This document shows positions 47,056 to 57,634 of a stretch of DNA of 64,000 nt, in pieces. Made by a program: the position numbers and the translations under genes. The stretch is taken from NCBI GenBank assembly GCA_028023455.1, contig JAQFVV010013092.1, forward strand, positions 186,001-250,000, in the 5' to 3' direction. Origin of the DNA: Epiperipatus broadwayi (taxonomy: Eukaryota; Onychophora; Udeonychophora; Euonychophora; Peripatidae). Each line of letters begins with the position of its first letter. Position 1 is the stretch's first letter. The notes below the pieces were generated by a model. The model was given only the letters and a program-made list of their open reading frames with translations. It was not told where the DNA came from and searched no databases.

Positions 47056-49100
47056 AAAAAGATTTACATAGTATAAGATAGTCTTAAAATTACTAACAGC
47101 ATAACTTAAAAAAGAAAGAGTGATCTTCCCCAGTTGTTGTGGTAAGCCCATAAATAAATCCATATATCAAAGAGATGAAATTCTACATTTTAATATTCTG
47201 TCCAGCAGAATATAATCTTTTCTTGTTTTCATGTTTTAACTTTATTCATAGAATTAAATCATTACTAGTGAGATTAAAAATGGAAAAAAAATAATAAAAG
47301 AAAAAAAAACTCTTTTTATAAAAGTTTTAAAAAAATTTCCTGATATATGAAAGAGGAAGAAATTAAAGAGCTGTCTCTCTTAACTTTAACTTATATTGTT
47401 ATATATTAGCACTAGAATAATATTTAATTATATTTAAACACTTGCAATGAGTTAATCTCAGAACATTATATATATATTGTGATATATTTTTAATAGATGT
47501 TAAATCCATTAAAAACATTTTATCACAATACAAAGCCTATCAGTGGAGTGGTAAGAAAATTGAATGGTTTATTATACTTTGATTTTTACACCTATAAATA
47601 AATGGCAGTGCTTTAAGTGGTCTTCAAAAGAGGATCCTCATTTTGAGTGCAATCAACCTGGTAGTTTTCACTTTAAAATTTTGGCTTGGTGGACAGTTGG
47701 CTTTCATTATCTCCTATTCTCAGTTGAGTGCTTTCTAATTGATTAATTATAAATGGATAACTCCACCATTCAATTATTTCCATATAATTTATATAACTGA
47801 AGCTTGGATGTAATATAGGGGATTTGACAGAATTTCAAGCTTCCTTCCGCCATCCATTCTCTTTCATACAACCAAAAGTAAATTTAGATATTTTTTTTTT
47901 ATTAGTATAATTTTTTTAAAACGTACACTGAAAGTTAAATTTTTTGTCCATATTTTTTTTATCTAATTAAAAATAAAAGTAAAAAATTGGAGATAAGCTA
48001 AAAGAAAAATATTTTAGCTAATTAAAAATGGCCGAAAGACTTAATAAAAAAGAGAACTTTGTAATTGAAAAATGATAAAGAATGTACAAGATTATGAACC
48101 TAAACGCCATGATAATAACATGCACAGAAGTCTGAAAACTGGGCTTCTAGTATAAAAAGGAAAAGACCAGTTTGATCAGGGTCTTGTTTTGTCTGTTTTT
48201 CCTATGGTCGGTCTTGGATAACAAAAAAATATATCCAGGATCATTCTACACTGAAATAATTCTGCAAGTTGGAGTGGGCTGGGGCTTTTGCTGATATCAT
48301 TCCTGAAGATGGACAACAGAAAAGCTTTCATGACTGACCAGTAGAATAGACCAAGATCAACTTATAACCAATGGTCGAGCTCATTCTCCCACAAAAAAAA
48401 ACTATGCATAGTAATCTACAAGTTTTGTGAACTCACTAAACTTACCAGTAAGCTAAGATAAACTTTTCCTGATTGTGACTTAAAGTTTGCAAACAACTCT
48501 TTAAAAAAAAGGTTAAAATAATCCTGATAGAGACTTTAATTTTATTGATCAAGAGACTCTTGTTTACCCAAGAACTTTTTAATTGTTTAACTGTTATTTT
48601 TTTATTAATGGATTCATATCTGGATTAGCGTGTGCTCTCTCCAGTTTTAATTAATTAGTAATTTCTCTTTAAACATTTTAATTTGTTGGAATAAAATATT
48701 TATTTCTAATACAAACTTTTCCTTGTACATTATTGATGATTATTATTGAATTTATTAATATTAGTTAAATTTCTTAATATTAGTTTAGTAAGATTTGAAA
48801 ATATGGTAATTTCATATTTTAAAAGCTATGACATATTATACTTAGCATGTTTTTGCTGGTAAGATTTTATCAAAGATTAGATAAATGTTGTCATGGCAAT
48901 GAAGACACTGGCATAACTAATCTACGGGAATGGTAGTTTTTTATCGTAGTGATCCACGAGATGTGGTGACTCGTGAGATTTAAGTTGAGAGAGCATGTCA
49001 AATTTTTTCATTCTGTCTTTTGTGAATATGCTGTTAATGGAGTCACTTCATAGATTTTTTTGTGAGATTTTTGACATTCTTCAGATTTATTTGATATTTT
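47056..49100. other. Unassigned, with a family B-like edge near 47795
   Basis: 'taatataggggatttgacag' and 'cttccttccgccatccattc' at 47810-47862 resemble the edge seen at 27905 and 53500. At 48150 'tataaaaagg' looks like a TATA box but no gene follows that I can recognise. The frame at 47564-47746 is without a known motif. Confidence 0.35.
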
Positions 49101-49109
49101 TTAGAGTTC

Positions 49110-49430
49110 TATATTGACATTCAGATTTTGATTGTTTTCAGAGATTTTTTTAATGTAAGTTGCTTAAAGTTGGATTAAAAGTTGGATTATTTGATTTTTT
49201 TTCTTCTTGACCATTTCTACATTAATACTATAATATTTTTTGAATTTACAAATTTGCATCCATTTTGTGTACTATTTTTCAGACTTTTATATTGAGATTT
49301 TCTAATATTTTTCAGAGATTTTTTTGATGTACGTTTCTTAAAGTTGGATTATTTGATTTTTTTCTTTTTGACCATTTCTAGACTAATACTATAATATTTT
49401 TTGAATTTACAGATTTTGCGCCCATTTTGT
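49110..49430 (+). repeat. Two-unit tandem repeat upstream of Merlin
   Basis: 'cagagatttttttaatgtaagt' to 'tttgaatttacaaatttgc' (about 49138-49260) is repeated at about 49317-49425 with small changes, a period of about 180 bases. It probably belongs to the 5' part of the Merlin element. Confidence 0.65.
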
Positions 49431-49550
49431 GATTTTCCATACAATTATTTTGCATCCTGTAAGTTATTGAAAGTTTGATTTTTTTTAATGTTTTTTTTAG
49501 CATGTTGAGATTAATACTTTGTGTTTTTGTAATTGACATTATAATTTGGA

Positions 49551-50403
49551 ATGGCTGAAACTACTAACCTGTGGGATTTATCGGATTCTGAAGAGGAAGC
49601 CATAAGTTATTTCCAAAATCATGGGATTATTTCAAATGTTAAATTATGTGAAAATGGCCATGAAATAAAAAAATACATAACTCAGAGAAACAGGGGCACT
49701 GTAATCTGAAGGGTTGCTTAAAAAAACCGATAAGAAAAGGAATGTGGTTCCAAGGCTCCAAAATTTCTTTTGTCACAGCTCTGCGTTTTATATATTGCTG
49801 GGCGAAACAACTAATATCCATAACTTTTTGTGTGGAACAGTTAAACATGGCTGATAAAACAGTAGTAGATGGAATAATTACTTTCGGGAAGTATGCACAT
49901 GGAGATTACTATGCCTAGAGAAACATAAAATTGGCGGTCCTAACACGATCGTCAAGATAGATAGTCTATTCTCTAAGTGGAAAAATAATCCTGGCAGAGT
50001 ACTTCCACAACTGTGGATATTTGGAGGTATCTGCAGAGAGACTAATGAGTGCTTTATAACAGCCATTCATGACTGAAGCATGGCCACTCTCATGCAAGCC
50101 ATTTTGGAAAATGTTCAAGAAGGCTCTACCATTTATAGTGATTGCTGGAAAGGCTACAAAAGTGAAGAATTGGCAGACCCAGTATATGATCATCATAGAG
50201 TCAATCACACCTATAACTTTGTAGACCCCATGACCAGTGTTCACACACAACATATTGAAAGGTTGTGGGGTTTAATGAAGTGGCATAATAAAAAATATAG
50301 AGGGATGGTGTGCCAACACCTTGATTTGTATTTGACAGAATTTATGTGGAGACGCCTCTATGAAAATGATCCCTTTAGTGCCATTTTGCATCATATAGGC
50401 TAA
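49551..50403 (+). pseudogene. Merlin (IS1595/ISXO2-type) transposase, inactive
   Basis: This DDE transposase of the Merlin superfamily would have had about 283 residues. The N-terminal part from ATG 49551 has 'WDLSDSEEEAISYFQ' and a Cys-x-x-x-His remnant (KLCENGHEI) of the zinc-binding region. The frame breaks at about 49703-49709 and again at about 49870-49885, and a TGA at 50074 replaces a codon in 'HD-SMATLM'. Downstream the signature is clear. The first Asp is in VKID (49960-49962). It is followed by 'GRVLPQLWIFGGICRE', the second Asp in YSDCWKGYK (50140-50142), 'NHTYNFVDPMTSVHTQ' and the Glu in HIERLW (50257-50259). 'YLTEFMWRR' closes the domain. The acidic residue after the first Asp (usually IDES) is deleted. 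All three catalytic acids survive, but the frameshifts make it dead. The minus-strand frames here are shadows. Confidence 0.85.
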
Positions 50404-50489
50404 TTCAGTCCACCCCAGTGATCACTTTTCATAAGTAATTTTTATTTCATTTCTTAATAATATCTTTTCGACATATTTTTTTGTCTTTT

Positions 50490-50692
50490 GTACTAATTTT
50501 TGCAGTTTTGCTTTAAATCAATTTTTAAGTTAGTGTCTTATATATATGTTTGACAGTACCTATTTAACATTTTTTTGGACTTTTAGAGACATTTTTTTTT
50601 TTACTAAATTTTTGCAGTTTTGCTTTAAATCAACTTTTAAGTTAATGTCTTATATATATATATTTGACAGTACCTATTTAACATTTTTTGAT
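50490..50692 (+). repeat. Two-unit tandem repeat, period about 111 bp
   Basis: 'tttttgcagttttgctttaaatca' to 'gacagtacctatttaacattttt' occurs at about 50495-50575 and again at 50607-50692. It is directly downstream of the Merlin frame. Confidence 0.75.
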
Positions 50693-50715
50693 ATAGTTTT
50701 TGCTAAAATAAAAAT

Positions 50716-52425
50716 TATTCTTGCTATTACATGTCCTCTGCTATTAGATGTCCTCTTTAGTATTATTATTGCTATGTCTACCGAATTTTTTACTACTATT
50801 TCTATTTTTACCGGTTGGTCTCTTTCGTATTATTCTTGCTATTAGATGTTCTCTTTAGTATTACTCTTGCTATTAGATGTCTTCTTTAGTATTATTCTTG
50901 CTATTAGATGTCCTCTTCAGTATTATCCTTGCTATTTTTACCAGTGGGCCTCTTTAGTATTATTCTTGCTATTAGATGTCCTCTTTAGTATTATTCTTGC
51001 TATTTTTACTGGTTGGTCTCTTTAGTATTATTCTTGCTATTAGATGTCCTCTTTGGTATTATTCTTGCTATTTTTACCGGTTAGCCTCTTTCATATTATT
51101 CTTGCTATTAGATGTCCTCTTTAAGATTATTCTTGCTATTAGATGTCCTCTTTAGTATTATTCTTGCTATTAGATGTCCTCTTCAGTATTATTCTTGCTA
51201 TTTTTACCGGTTAGCTTCTTTAGTATTATTCTTGCTATTAGATGTCCTCTTTAGTATTATTCTTGCTATTTTTACTGGTTGGCCTCTTTTGTATTATTCT
51301 TGCTATTAGATGTCCTTTTTAGTATTATATTATTCTTGCTATTTTTACCAGTTGGCCTCTTTCATATTATGCTTGCTATTAGATGTCCTCTTTAACATTA
51401 TTCTTGCTATTAGAGGTCCTCTTCAGTATTATTCTTGCTATTTTTACCGGTTGGCCTCTTTAGTATTATTCTTGCTATTAGATGTCCTCTTTAGTATTAT
51501 TCTTGCTATTTTTACTGGTTGGCCTCTTTCATATTATTTTTGCTATTAAATGTCCTCTTTAGTATTATTCTTGCTATTAGATTTCCTCTTTAGTATTATT
51601 CTTGCTGTTTTTACCGGCTGGCCTCTTTCATATTATTTTTGCTATTAAATGTCCTCTTTAGTATTATTCTTGCTATTAGATTTCCTCTTTAGTATTATTC
51701 TTGCTATTTTTACTGGCTGGCCTCTTTAGTATTATTCTTCCTATTTTTACCGGTTGGCCTCTTTAGTATTATTCTTGCTATTAGATGTCCTCTTTAGTAT
51801 TATTCTTGCTATTAGATGACCTCTTTAGTATTATTCTTGCTATTTTTACCAGTTGGCCTCTTTAGTATTATTCTTGCTATTAGATGCCCTCTTTAGTATT
51901 ATTCTTGCTATTTTTACCAGTTGGCCTCTTTAGTATTATTCTTTCTATTAGATGTCCTCTTTAGTATTATTCTTGCTATTTTTACCAGTTAGCCTCTTTA
52001 GTATTATTCTTGCTATTAGATGTTCTCTTTAGTATTTATTATTCTTGCTATTTTTACTGGTTGGCCTCTTTAGTATTATTCTTGCTATTAGATGTCCTTT
52101 TTAGTATTATTCTTGCTATTAGACGTTCTCTTTAGTATTATTCTTTTTATTTTTACTGGTTGGTGTCTTTAGTATTATTATTGCTATTAGATGTCCTCTT
52201 TAATATTACTATTGCTATGACTACTAGATTTTTTACTACTATTTTTGTTATTTTTATCGTGTGTCCTCTTTAGTATTTTTTCTTGCTATTAGATGTCCTC
52301 TTTAGTATTATTCTTGCTATGTCTAATGGATTTTGTACTATTTTTGCTATTTTTACCGGTTGGCCTCTTTAGTATTATTCTTGCTATTAGATGTACTCTT
52401 TACTATTATTATTGCTATGTCTACC
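50716..52425 (+). repeat. 1.7-kb minisatellite of alternating 31- and 37-bp units
   Basis: Two related units share 'tattattcttgctatt' and 'cctctttag'. The 31-bp type has 'agatgt' in the middle; the 37-bp type has 'tttaccggttgg'. They occur as 31, 37 and mixed higher-order groups, some 50 units in all. Because 31 and 37 are both one more than a multiple of three, successive units shift frame. The five hydrophobic open frames here are low-complexity artefacts, not genes. Confidence 0.9.
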
Positions 52426-52527
52426 AATGTTATTACATGTTTTATATTAATTTTTTTTTTCAGAAACAACAAACATGGCATCCGATTTTTACCAAATGGT
52501 TTGCTTCTTTACTACCTTTTATTGCTA

Positions 52528-52702
52528 TGATGTATTATCACGAAGACTCACTACTCTAATCTTTCGATCTTTAATATAATGTCTCCACATGATTTCTGAA
52601 CAAATATTATCAATTATAATTGTCCAGAAATCACTAGGAGATGTTATCGTAAAGATCAGAAGATTAGAATAGTACGTCTTTGTGATAATACAAGAAAAAT
52701 AC
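52528..52702. repeat. Palindromic element after the minisatellite
   Basis: The arms are about 75-80 bp ('tgtattatcacgaagac' to 'tgatttctgaacaa' and its complement ending 'gtctttgtgataataca') around a centre of about 15 bases. It may be a small foldback element or the 3' part of the Merlin-associated unit. Confidence 0.7.
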
Positions 52703-53085
52703 TAAAGTATCGAAAATATAATTTACCTTTGTCAATATGTGTTGACTAAGCTCCAGGAATAATAACATCTAGAAAATAACTCTAGTTATGGTAAAATATG
52801 ATACCAATTCTTTTAAAAACATTTTTCTTTTAAATTTTCAAGATGTGATGCGACAGATTTCAGCGGATTCTTACATGAATCCTGGCACCCTTATAAAAAG
52901 AAATAAAAGCTGATTCCACCATTAGGATAAGTCTAAATAATTGGTAGTCCAGTTAATCAGGAAATATAGCTATGTTTTTAGAAATATGAACAAAATATTA
53001 ATATTTTCTGTATTCATAACTTGATTAACTTTCAGCAAATTTACAGTGAGTAAAAGAAGGCCTACCAGATCTATCAAAATGGGGG
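52703..53085. other. Unassigned sequence
   Basis: No element was recognised. 'cttataaaaagaaataaaagc' at 52891 is a TATA-like run without a gene context. Confidence 0.35.
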
Positions 53086-53087
53086 AA

Positions 53088-53560
53088 ATGTTTTAATATA
53101 TATTTCATGCTGAACCAGCACTCATCAGTTGGTCCAAATCATCATCCCCTACACATACATATACATCTTCTGTGTATTTAAATGGACATGAGAAGTCAGA
53201 GTGACTTAAAGTCAATGAGGGCATGACAATAATATTGGCATTAATAAGGGATTTGGGTGTTCCATCATCAGATTTTCAATGGTATAAATGGCTGAAAAGT
53301 TAGAGAGTGGGATAGATTAAAGCCTGCCCATTAAAGTTTGAAGATTTGATATCTTAATATAAACTGAGCACTGATTATATATGTGTGTGAAAGATGATTT
53401 GGGCTGACTGATGAATGCTGTTTTAGCATGAAATATGTATATTGGAAGATCATTTATATTTTTTACATGTGTGATCGTGTGTATTGGTTGTATGTGTTTT
53501 AGAGTGAATGGCTGAAGAAAGCTTGAAGGTCTGTGTTCAAATCCCTTATATTATAGTATA
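53088..53560. mobile_element. Foldback family B, copy B8
   Basis: Two arms are present with a loop around 53180-53270. The left-arm hammerhead (minus strand, 53092-53135) retains CUGAUGA, GUGCU/AGCAU and GAAA but its stem I return strand is lost. The right arm (53403-53446, plus) keeps a full core. The outer edge 'gtctgtgttcaaatccctta' ends the right arm. Confidence 0.75.
53403..53446 (+). ncRNA. Hammerhead ribozyme-like motif (family B8 right arm)
   Basis: CUGAUGA 53408-53414, stem II AUGCU-GUUUU-AGCAU with a proper A-U pair at 10.1-11.1, GAAA 53430-53433, stem III AUA/UAU, site after A53441. Inner stem I is weak: the 5' strand changed to GCUGA and forms only about four pairs with UUGG, two of them wobble. 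Outer stem I is AUGAU/AUCAU, different from the B4 sequence but still paired. Confidence 0.45.
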
Positions 53561-53564
53561 TATG

Positions 53565-54520
53565 TGCCTGTAAAACAATGAGTGAACAAATAATTTTTAG
53601 AAAAATTAAATTTCTGAAAGATTGTAATAATATGAACAATGTTTATTTGTCAAACCTGAAATTGCAATTAACCTAAAAATATATTCTGAGTTCTAAATAT
53701 ATTGGTGGTATATAGAAAGAATATAGCTTGAAACTAATTGCATTTATTCCAAATTCATTTTAAATGATAAATATTTATTGTTTGGCTGTAGGTGATGAAT
53801 ATTATTAATAAGATTGCTAAATATAACTTTAAGGTACATATTATTAATAGCCGATTCTAAATTAAACAATCTTATAACTAATTGATTATATATGCATGAA
53901 AGAAGAAAGATTTGAAGTGTGATGTGTTTAATTTCAAAGTACTATTATAATGGGAAAATCAAAATACAAATGGATAAACTTTATAAGAAAGAAATTATAA
54001 TACTGGCAATAAAAAAATAAAATGTATTAATAATCTTTTTAAAAAAACATAGAATAAGAGGTAATAAAAATCAATATATGCTAAGGTGATCTATGTGGGA
54101 TTTTTACAAATATAAAGTTGCAGGATTTTGATGGTTTTATGCAATTATAGAACAATAGTCTCTCAAATTCAAAATCTATGGATTACAGTCTAGATTTACT
54201 ACTACCAGTGCTTGAACTTCTTATAAACCATTTGATTCATTCTGAATTGTTTGATGAAGACTAAAATGACAGACTTTTGGAAATCAAAAATGATCGATTC
54301 ACAGTTCATCTCCATTGTTTCCAATATTCAAACTTCTTATAAACCTCTAAACAATGAATAGTTCAATTGTTTATTTGACCTGCATAGTTTGGTCCAATGA
54401 TAAAATGAGTAATCTGAAGCTGAAAGTCTAGAGAATATAGTCCAGCTTTGTCACCTCTCATATTCAAACTCATGTGCAATAAACCATTTAGTTATATTAA
54501 TCTTATAAATAGAGTAGCAG
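53565..54520. other. Unassigned, then diverged precursors of the 68-bp array
   Basis: From about 54150 the text contains loose, longer-period versions of the array unit ('gattacagtctagatttac', 'cagtgcttgaacttcttataaacca', 'tcagtgtttgatgaagac'-like stretches). This suggests the array grew from a longer dispersed repeat. The part before 54150 shows nothing. Confidence 0.4.
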
Positions 54521-54524
54521 ATTC

Positions 54525-55195
54525 TAAAGATCAAAGTCCCTGGATCAAGGCCCAATTCTATCACTTTTAGTACCTTCTGAGTGATAAACATTAAAGATCA
54601 AGGTCCCTGGATCAAGGCCCAATTCTATCACTTTTAGTACCTTCTGAGTAATAAACCCTAAAGATCAAGGTCCCTGGATCAAGACCCAATTCTATCACTT
54701 TTAGTACCCTTCTGAGTGATAAACCCTAAAAATCAAGGTCCCTGGATCAAGGCCCAATTCTATCACTTTTAGTACCTTCTGAGTGATAAACCCTAAAGAT
54801 CAAGGTCCCTGGATCAAGGCCCAATTCTATCACTTTTAGTACCCTTCTGAGTGATAAACCCTAAAAATCAAGGTCCCTGGATCAAGGCCCAATTCTATCA
54901 CTTTTAGTACCTTCTGAGTGATAAACCCTAAAGATCAAGGTCCCTGAATCAAAGCCCAATTCTATCACTTTTAGTAGCTTCTGAGTGATACACCCTAAAG
55001 ATCAAGGTCCCTGGATCAAGGCCCAATTCTATCACTTTAGTACTTTCTGAGTGATAAACCCTAAAGATCAAGGTCCCTGAATCAAAGCCCAATTCTATCA
55101 CTTTTAGTAGCTTCTGAGTGATAAACTCTAAAGATCAAGGTCCCTGGATCAAGGCCCAATTCTATCACTTTTAGTATTTTCTGAGTGATAAACTG
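54525..55195 (+). repeat. 68-bp minisatellite, about ten units
   Basis: The unit holds 'agatcaaggtccctggatca', 'aggcccaattctatcac' and 'ttttagtaccttctgagtga'. The motif 'cccaattctatcac' recurs ten times at intervals of 66-69 bases. Identity between units is above 90%, so the array is recent. The unit resembles the SINE-like sequence at 22795-22905. Confidence 0.9.
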
Positions 55196-55520
55196 TTCAA
55201 ATATTTATAGGTTCTGGGTGGTTAGGTGTAATGCTAGAGTGACAAACTCTGGAGATCAGTGTCCATGGGTCATGGTCCATATTTGTTAATTCCAGTGCTC
55301 AAACTTATGAAATGCCAAGAAATGAACCATTCTTTTTTTTAGTGATTTCTTTATGAGTAGCATGGCTAAGTACATTGTCAAAATATTACAAAAAGTTTTT
55401 GGGTGCAATGGATATGCAATTGCATTGTCACATGATTTTATTGTTAAAATTAGGAACACCAATCAATAGAAAAGATATTACAGGTTTTGTGTATTTTACA
55501 GAGTTATACAGCATGCATTA
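55196..55520. other. Diverged array flank and unassigned sequence
   Basis: 'gtggttaggtgtaatgctagagtgacaaactctggagatca' at about 55216-55256 is a longer, diverged version of the array unit with a box A-like start. Beyond about 55330 nothing is recognised. Confidence 0.4.
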
Positions 55521-55524
55521 ATGA

Positions 55525-56002
55525 GGAATGCTATTAATGAATACATTGGAAGATTTATCATTGTGTTTTTAAAATTCATAGAGGATAATTTCCTTAAAGG
55601 AAGATAAAATACTAAGAGATCTCTAAAGATTGTCCAATTTTCTATGATTGCACAATTTTGCTTTATTTAAATTGGAATACAATATTTTTAATGTTTATAA
55701 TTTACAAAGATTAAGATATATATATGAAATGTGTTGATAATGTGTTTGTTTGTGATCATGAGTGCAGAATAAGGTATCTTTCTGCATTCATAATTATGAT
55801 ATCAACATTACAAGCACTGTGAATTATCATATTTTAAACCCAGACTAGCACAGTATGTCCTGGTAAAAATATGATTGCATCTCTCTCCAAGTTTTCTATA
55901 ATGCCATCCCTAAGTCAATGGCATGTGTCACATAGGAACATAGGATATCCATTTATTATAAAAGATTTAAAGCACTAATATATTTGGATTATGAATTACA
56001 CA
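55525..56002 (+). repeat. Segmental duplication, uninterrupted copy
   Basis: This is homologous to 56258-57632. Landmarks are 'gtttttaaaattcatagaggataat', 'ctttatttaaattggaat', 'gatcatgag-gcagaataag', 'gcattcataattatgat' and 'ataaaagatttaa'. It shows the state of the locus without the SINE and family A insertions. Confidence 0.75.
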
Positions 56003-56009
56003 TGAAGTG

Positions 56010-56257
56010 AGGCATAGGTATATAGAGAGTGATTTTGTCATTTTAAAGACAAATCGATTAAATATAGATATTGATGGTAATTGTTTAGCAGTGTTTAGAA
56101 AAACTTATATGATTTTATTCCGTGAAAGAGCCTTGTTATCTGCATTGCCTATGACTGGGTTCAAATCATCCCAAATTGTAAAACTTTTTATTTATTTACT
56201 CTTCTCTGAAACTATCCATAATCAGTGATTATTCATCTTATGCCTATATAGATATAC
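56010..56257 (+). repeat. Dispersed repeat G, copy 1
   Basis: This matches 61432-61812: 'ggtgattttgtcattttaaag', 'aaaaacttatatgatt', 'gagcctt', 'gcctatgactg-gttcaaa' and 'tactctt-tc-aaactgt'. The 'gcctatgactgggttcaaat' piece looks like a box B, so the family may include a tRNA-like part. The plus-strand frame across it is incidental. Confidence 0.5.
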
Positions 56258-56430
56258 TATTATGCTGCTGCTGAATGCACTGGGGAATTGAGTATCATGT
56301 TTTTAAAATTCATAGAAGATAATATTGTCCCTTTCTTTTAATGAAAAGAAAATACTATGAGATTTGTTAAAGTTAACTACTTTCCTACAGTTGAACAAAT
56401 TTGAAAATTATCTTTATTTAAATTGGAATT

Positions 56431-56546
56431 AGTCAAGTGTTGGTATCCGAGAGGTCAATGCAGCTGCCTTGCAAGCAAGCAGTTGCTTGCAGTCGGTTGT
56501 CACGGGTTCGCTTCCTGGCCGATGCTTTGGCATATGGAAAAAAAAC
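56431..56546 (+). mobile_element. tRNA-derived SINE (SINE-1), second copy
   Basis: Box A-like TATCCGAGAGG at 56444-56454, 'cagctgccttgcaagcaag' arm, box B-like GGTTCGCTTCC at 56505-56515, 'ggccgatgctttggcatatgg', and an A run at 56538-56545. It is inserted in copy 2 of the local duplication and absent from copy 1. Confidence 0.75.
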
Positions 56547-56861
56547 ATTATTTTTAGTGTTCATATTTTTACAGATATTAAGATTTGTATGAGATGTGCT
56601 GTTGATAATTTTTGTTTATGATCATGAAGGCAAAATAAGATATCTTATCGCATTCATAATTATGATGTCACTCTACTCAGGTAAATGTCCTAATTATTAT
56701 TTTCAATTATTTATTAGGTTTGAAATTATCACTATTTTCAATCCAGATATGCACCATTTGTCTAGTGAAAGAAGATTGCTTTTCTCTCAAAACTTTCTGT
56801 ATCCTCATCTCTCAATGAAGGCGTGTGTTTCATAGCAACATAATTTATTTTATTTATACAA

Positions 56862-57580
56862 AGGCAAAACTCTTAGTGCAAACCAAAATAATCAATGAAT
56901 GCAGAAAGATTTGTGTGTAAAATCTTTATCTAGTGCCTGCTCATCCATTATCCCCAGTCTACTTCCTAGTTTGTGGCTTTTATCAGTGAAACTCCTCACT
57001 GATGAAAGCCACAAGCTAAAAACTAGTCTGATATTGGATGAGTAAATATTAGATTAGGAATTTTATGCACAAACCTTCCTGCATACATTGATTACTCTAG
57101 CTTGCACTGAGTGGTGCTGAGTATGGAGAGTTTTGCCTCTGTGAAAACAGCTTGGTTTAATATCAATCCTGCTCAATAGGATTATGGTGGTTGTGGGTAT
57201 GGATGCTGAACTGAATTCAGATCTATACAATTATACAAGCTAATGAACTCAGCTTGAAAACATTATTGTTTTCATTTTGTATTCAGAGCTTTATAGTTAG
57301 CTAAAAAGTAAAAGGTGGCTGCAGGAGTGTTGCATTATATCCTAAGATCTAGATGCAGTGTTCTCAGATCCAAGCCTACTCACTGTGAAAGCCACAAACT
57401 AGAAACCAGTCTGGGGATATTGAATGAGCAGACACTAGATAGGGATTTTATGCACAACCCTTCTGCATCCATTGATTACTCTGGCTTGCACTGAGTGACA
57501 CTACTGTATGGAAGAGTTTTGTCTCTGTATAAACAACTTGTGTAAGCATAAAGAATGGTGACCATGTGATGTTTAGTGGT
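56862..57580. mobile_element. Foldback family A, copy A5 (composite)
   Basis: A left arm (56862-56985) is joined to a right arm (56990-57140), and a second right half follows (57145-57580). All three hammerhead positions are damaged. On the minus strand at about 56947-56988 it reads CUGAUAA. At 56997-57036 GAAA has become AAAA and stem I is deleted. At 57378-57414 the core lacks one base (CUGUGA). The flanks show 'tttatttat' on both sides, a possible target duplication, although the left outer end is missing. Confidence 0.7.
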
Positions 57581-57634
57581 TTATTTATTTATCATAAAAG
57601 ATTTAATGCATTAGTGGTCATGAATTACACTTTC

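Larger units (their letters stand above)
56258..57632 (+). repeat. Segmental duplication, interrupted copy
   Basis: This is the second copy of 55525-56002. It is split by SINE-1 at 56431-56546 and by family A copy A5 at 56862-57580, and the homology continues on both sides of each. Confidence 0.75.

Noticed and set aside
48150-48200. TATA-box-like 'tataaaaagg'
   Set aside because: No initiator, exon or open frame follows, and such strings are expected by chance in AT-rich DNA.
48290-48350. CUGAAGA followed by GAAA near a pairing stem III
   Set aside because: Stem II is two pairs at most and stem I does not form without a bulge; probably chance.
50546-52559. A set of hydrophobic open frames that look like membrane proteins
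   Set aside because: They lie within the 31/37-bp minisatellite and shift frame from unit to unit; low-complexity artefact.
54525-55195. CRISPR-like regular repeat
   Set aside because: The units are directly contiguous with no unique spacers, and the context is a eukaryotic repeat landscape.
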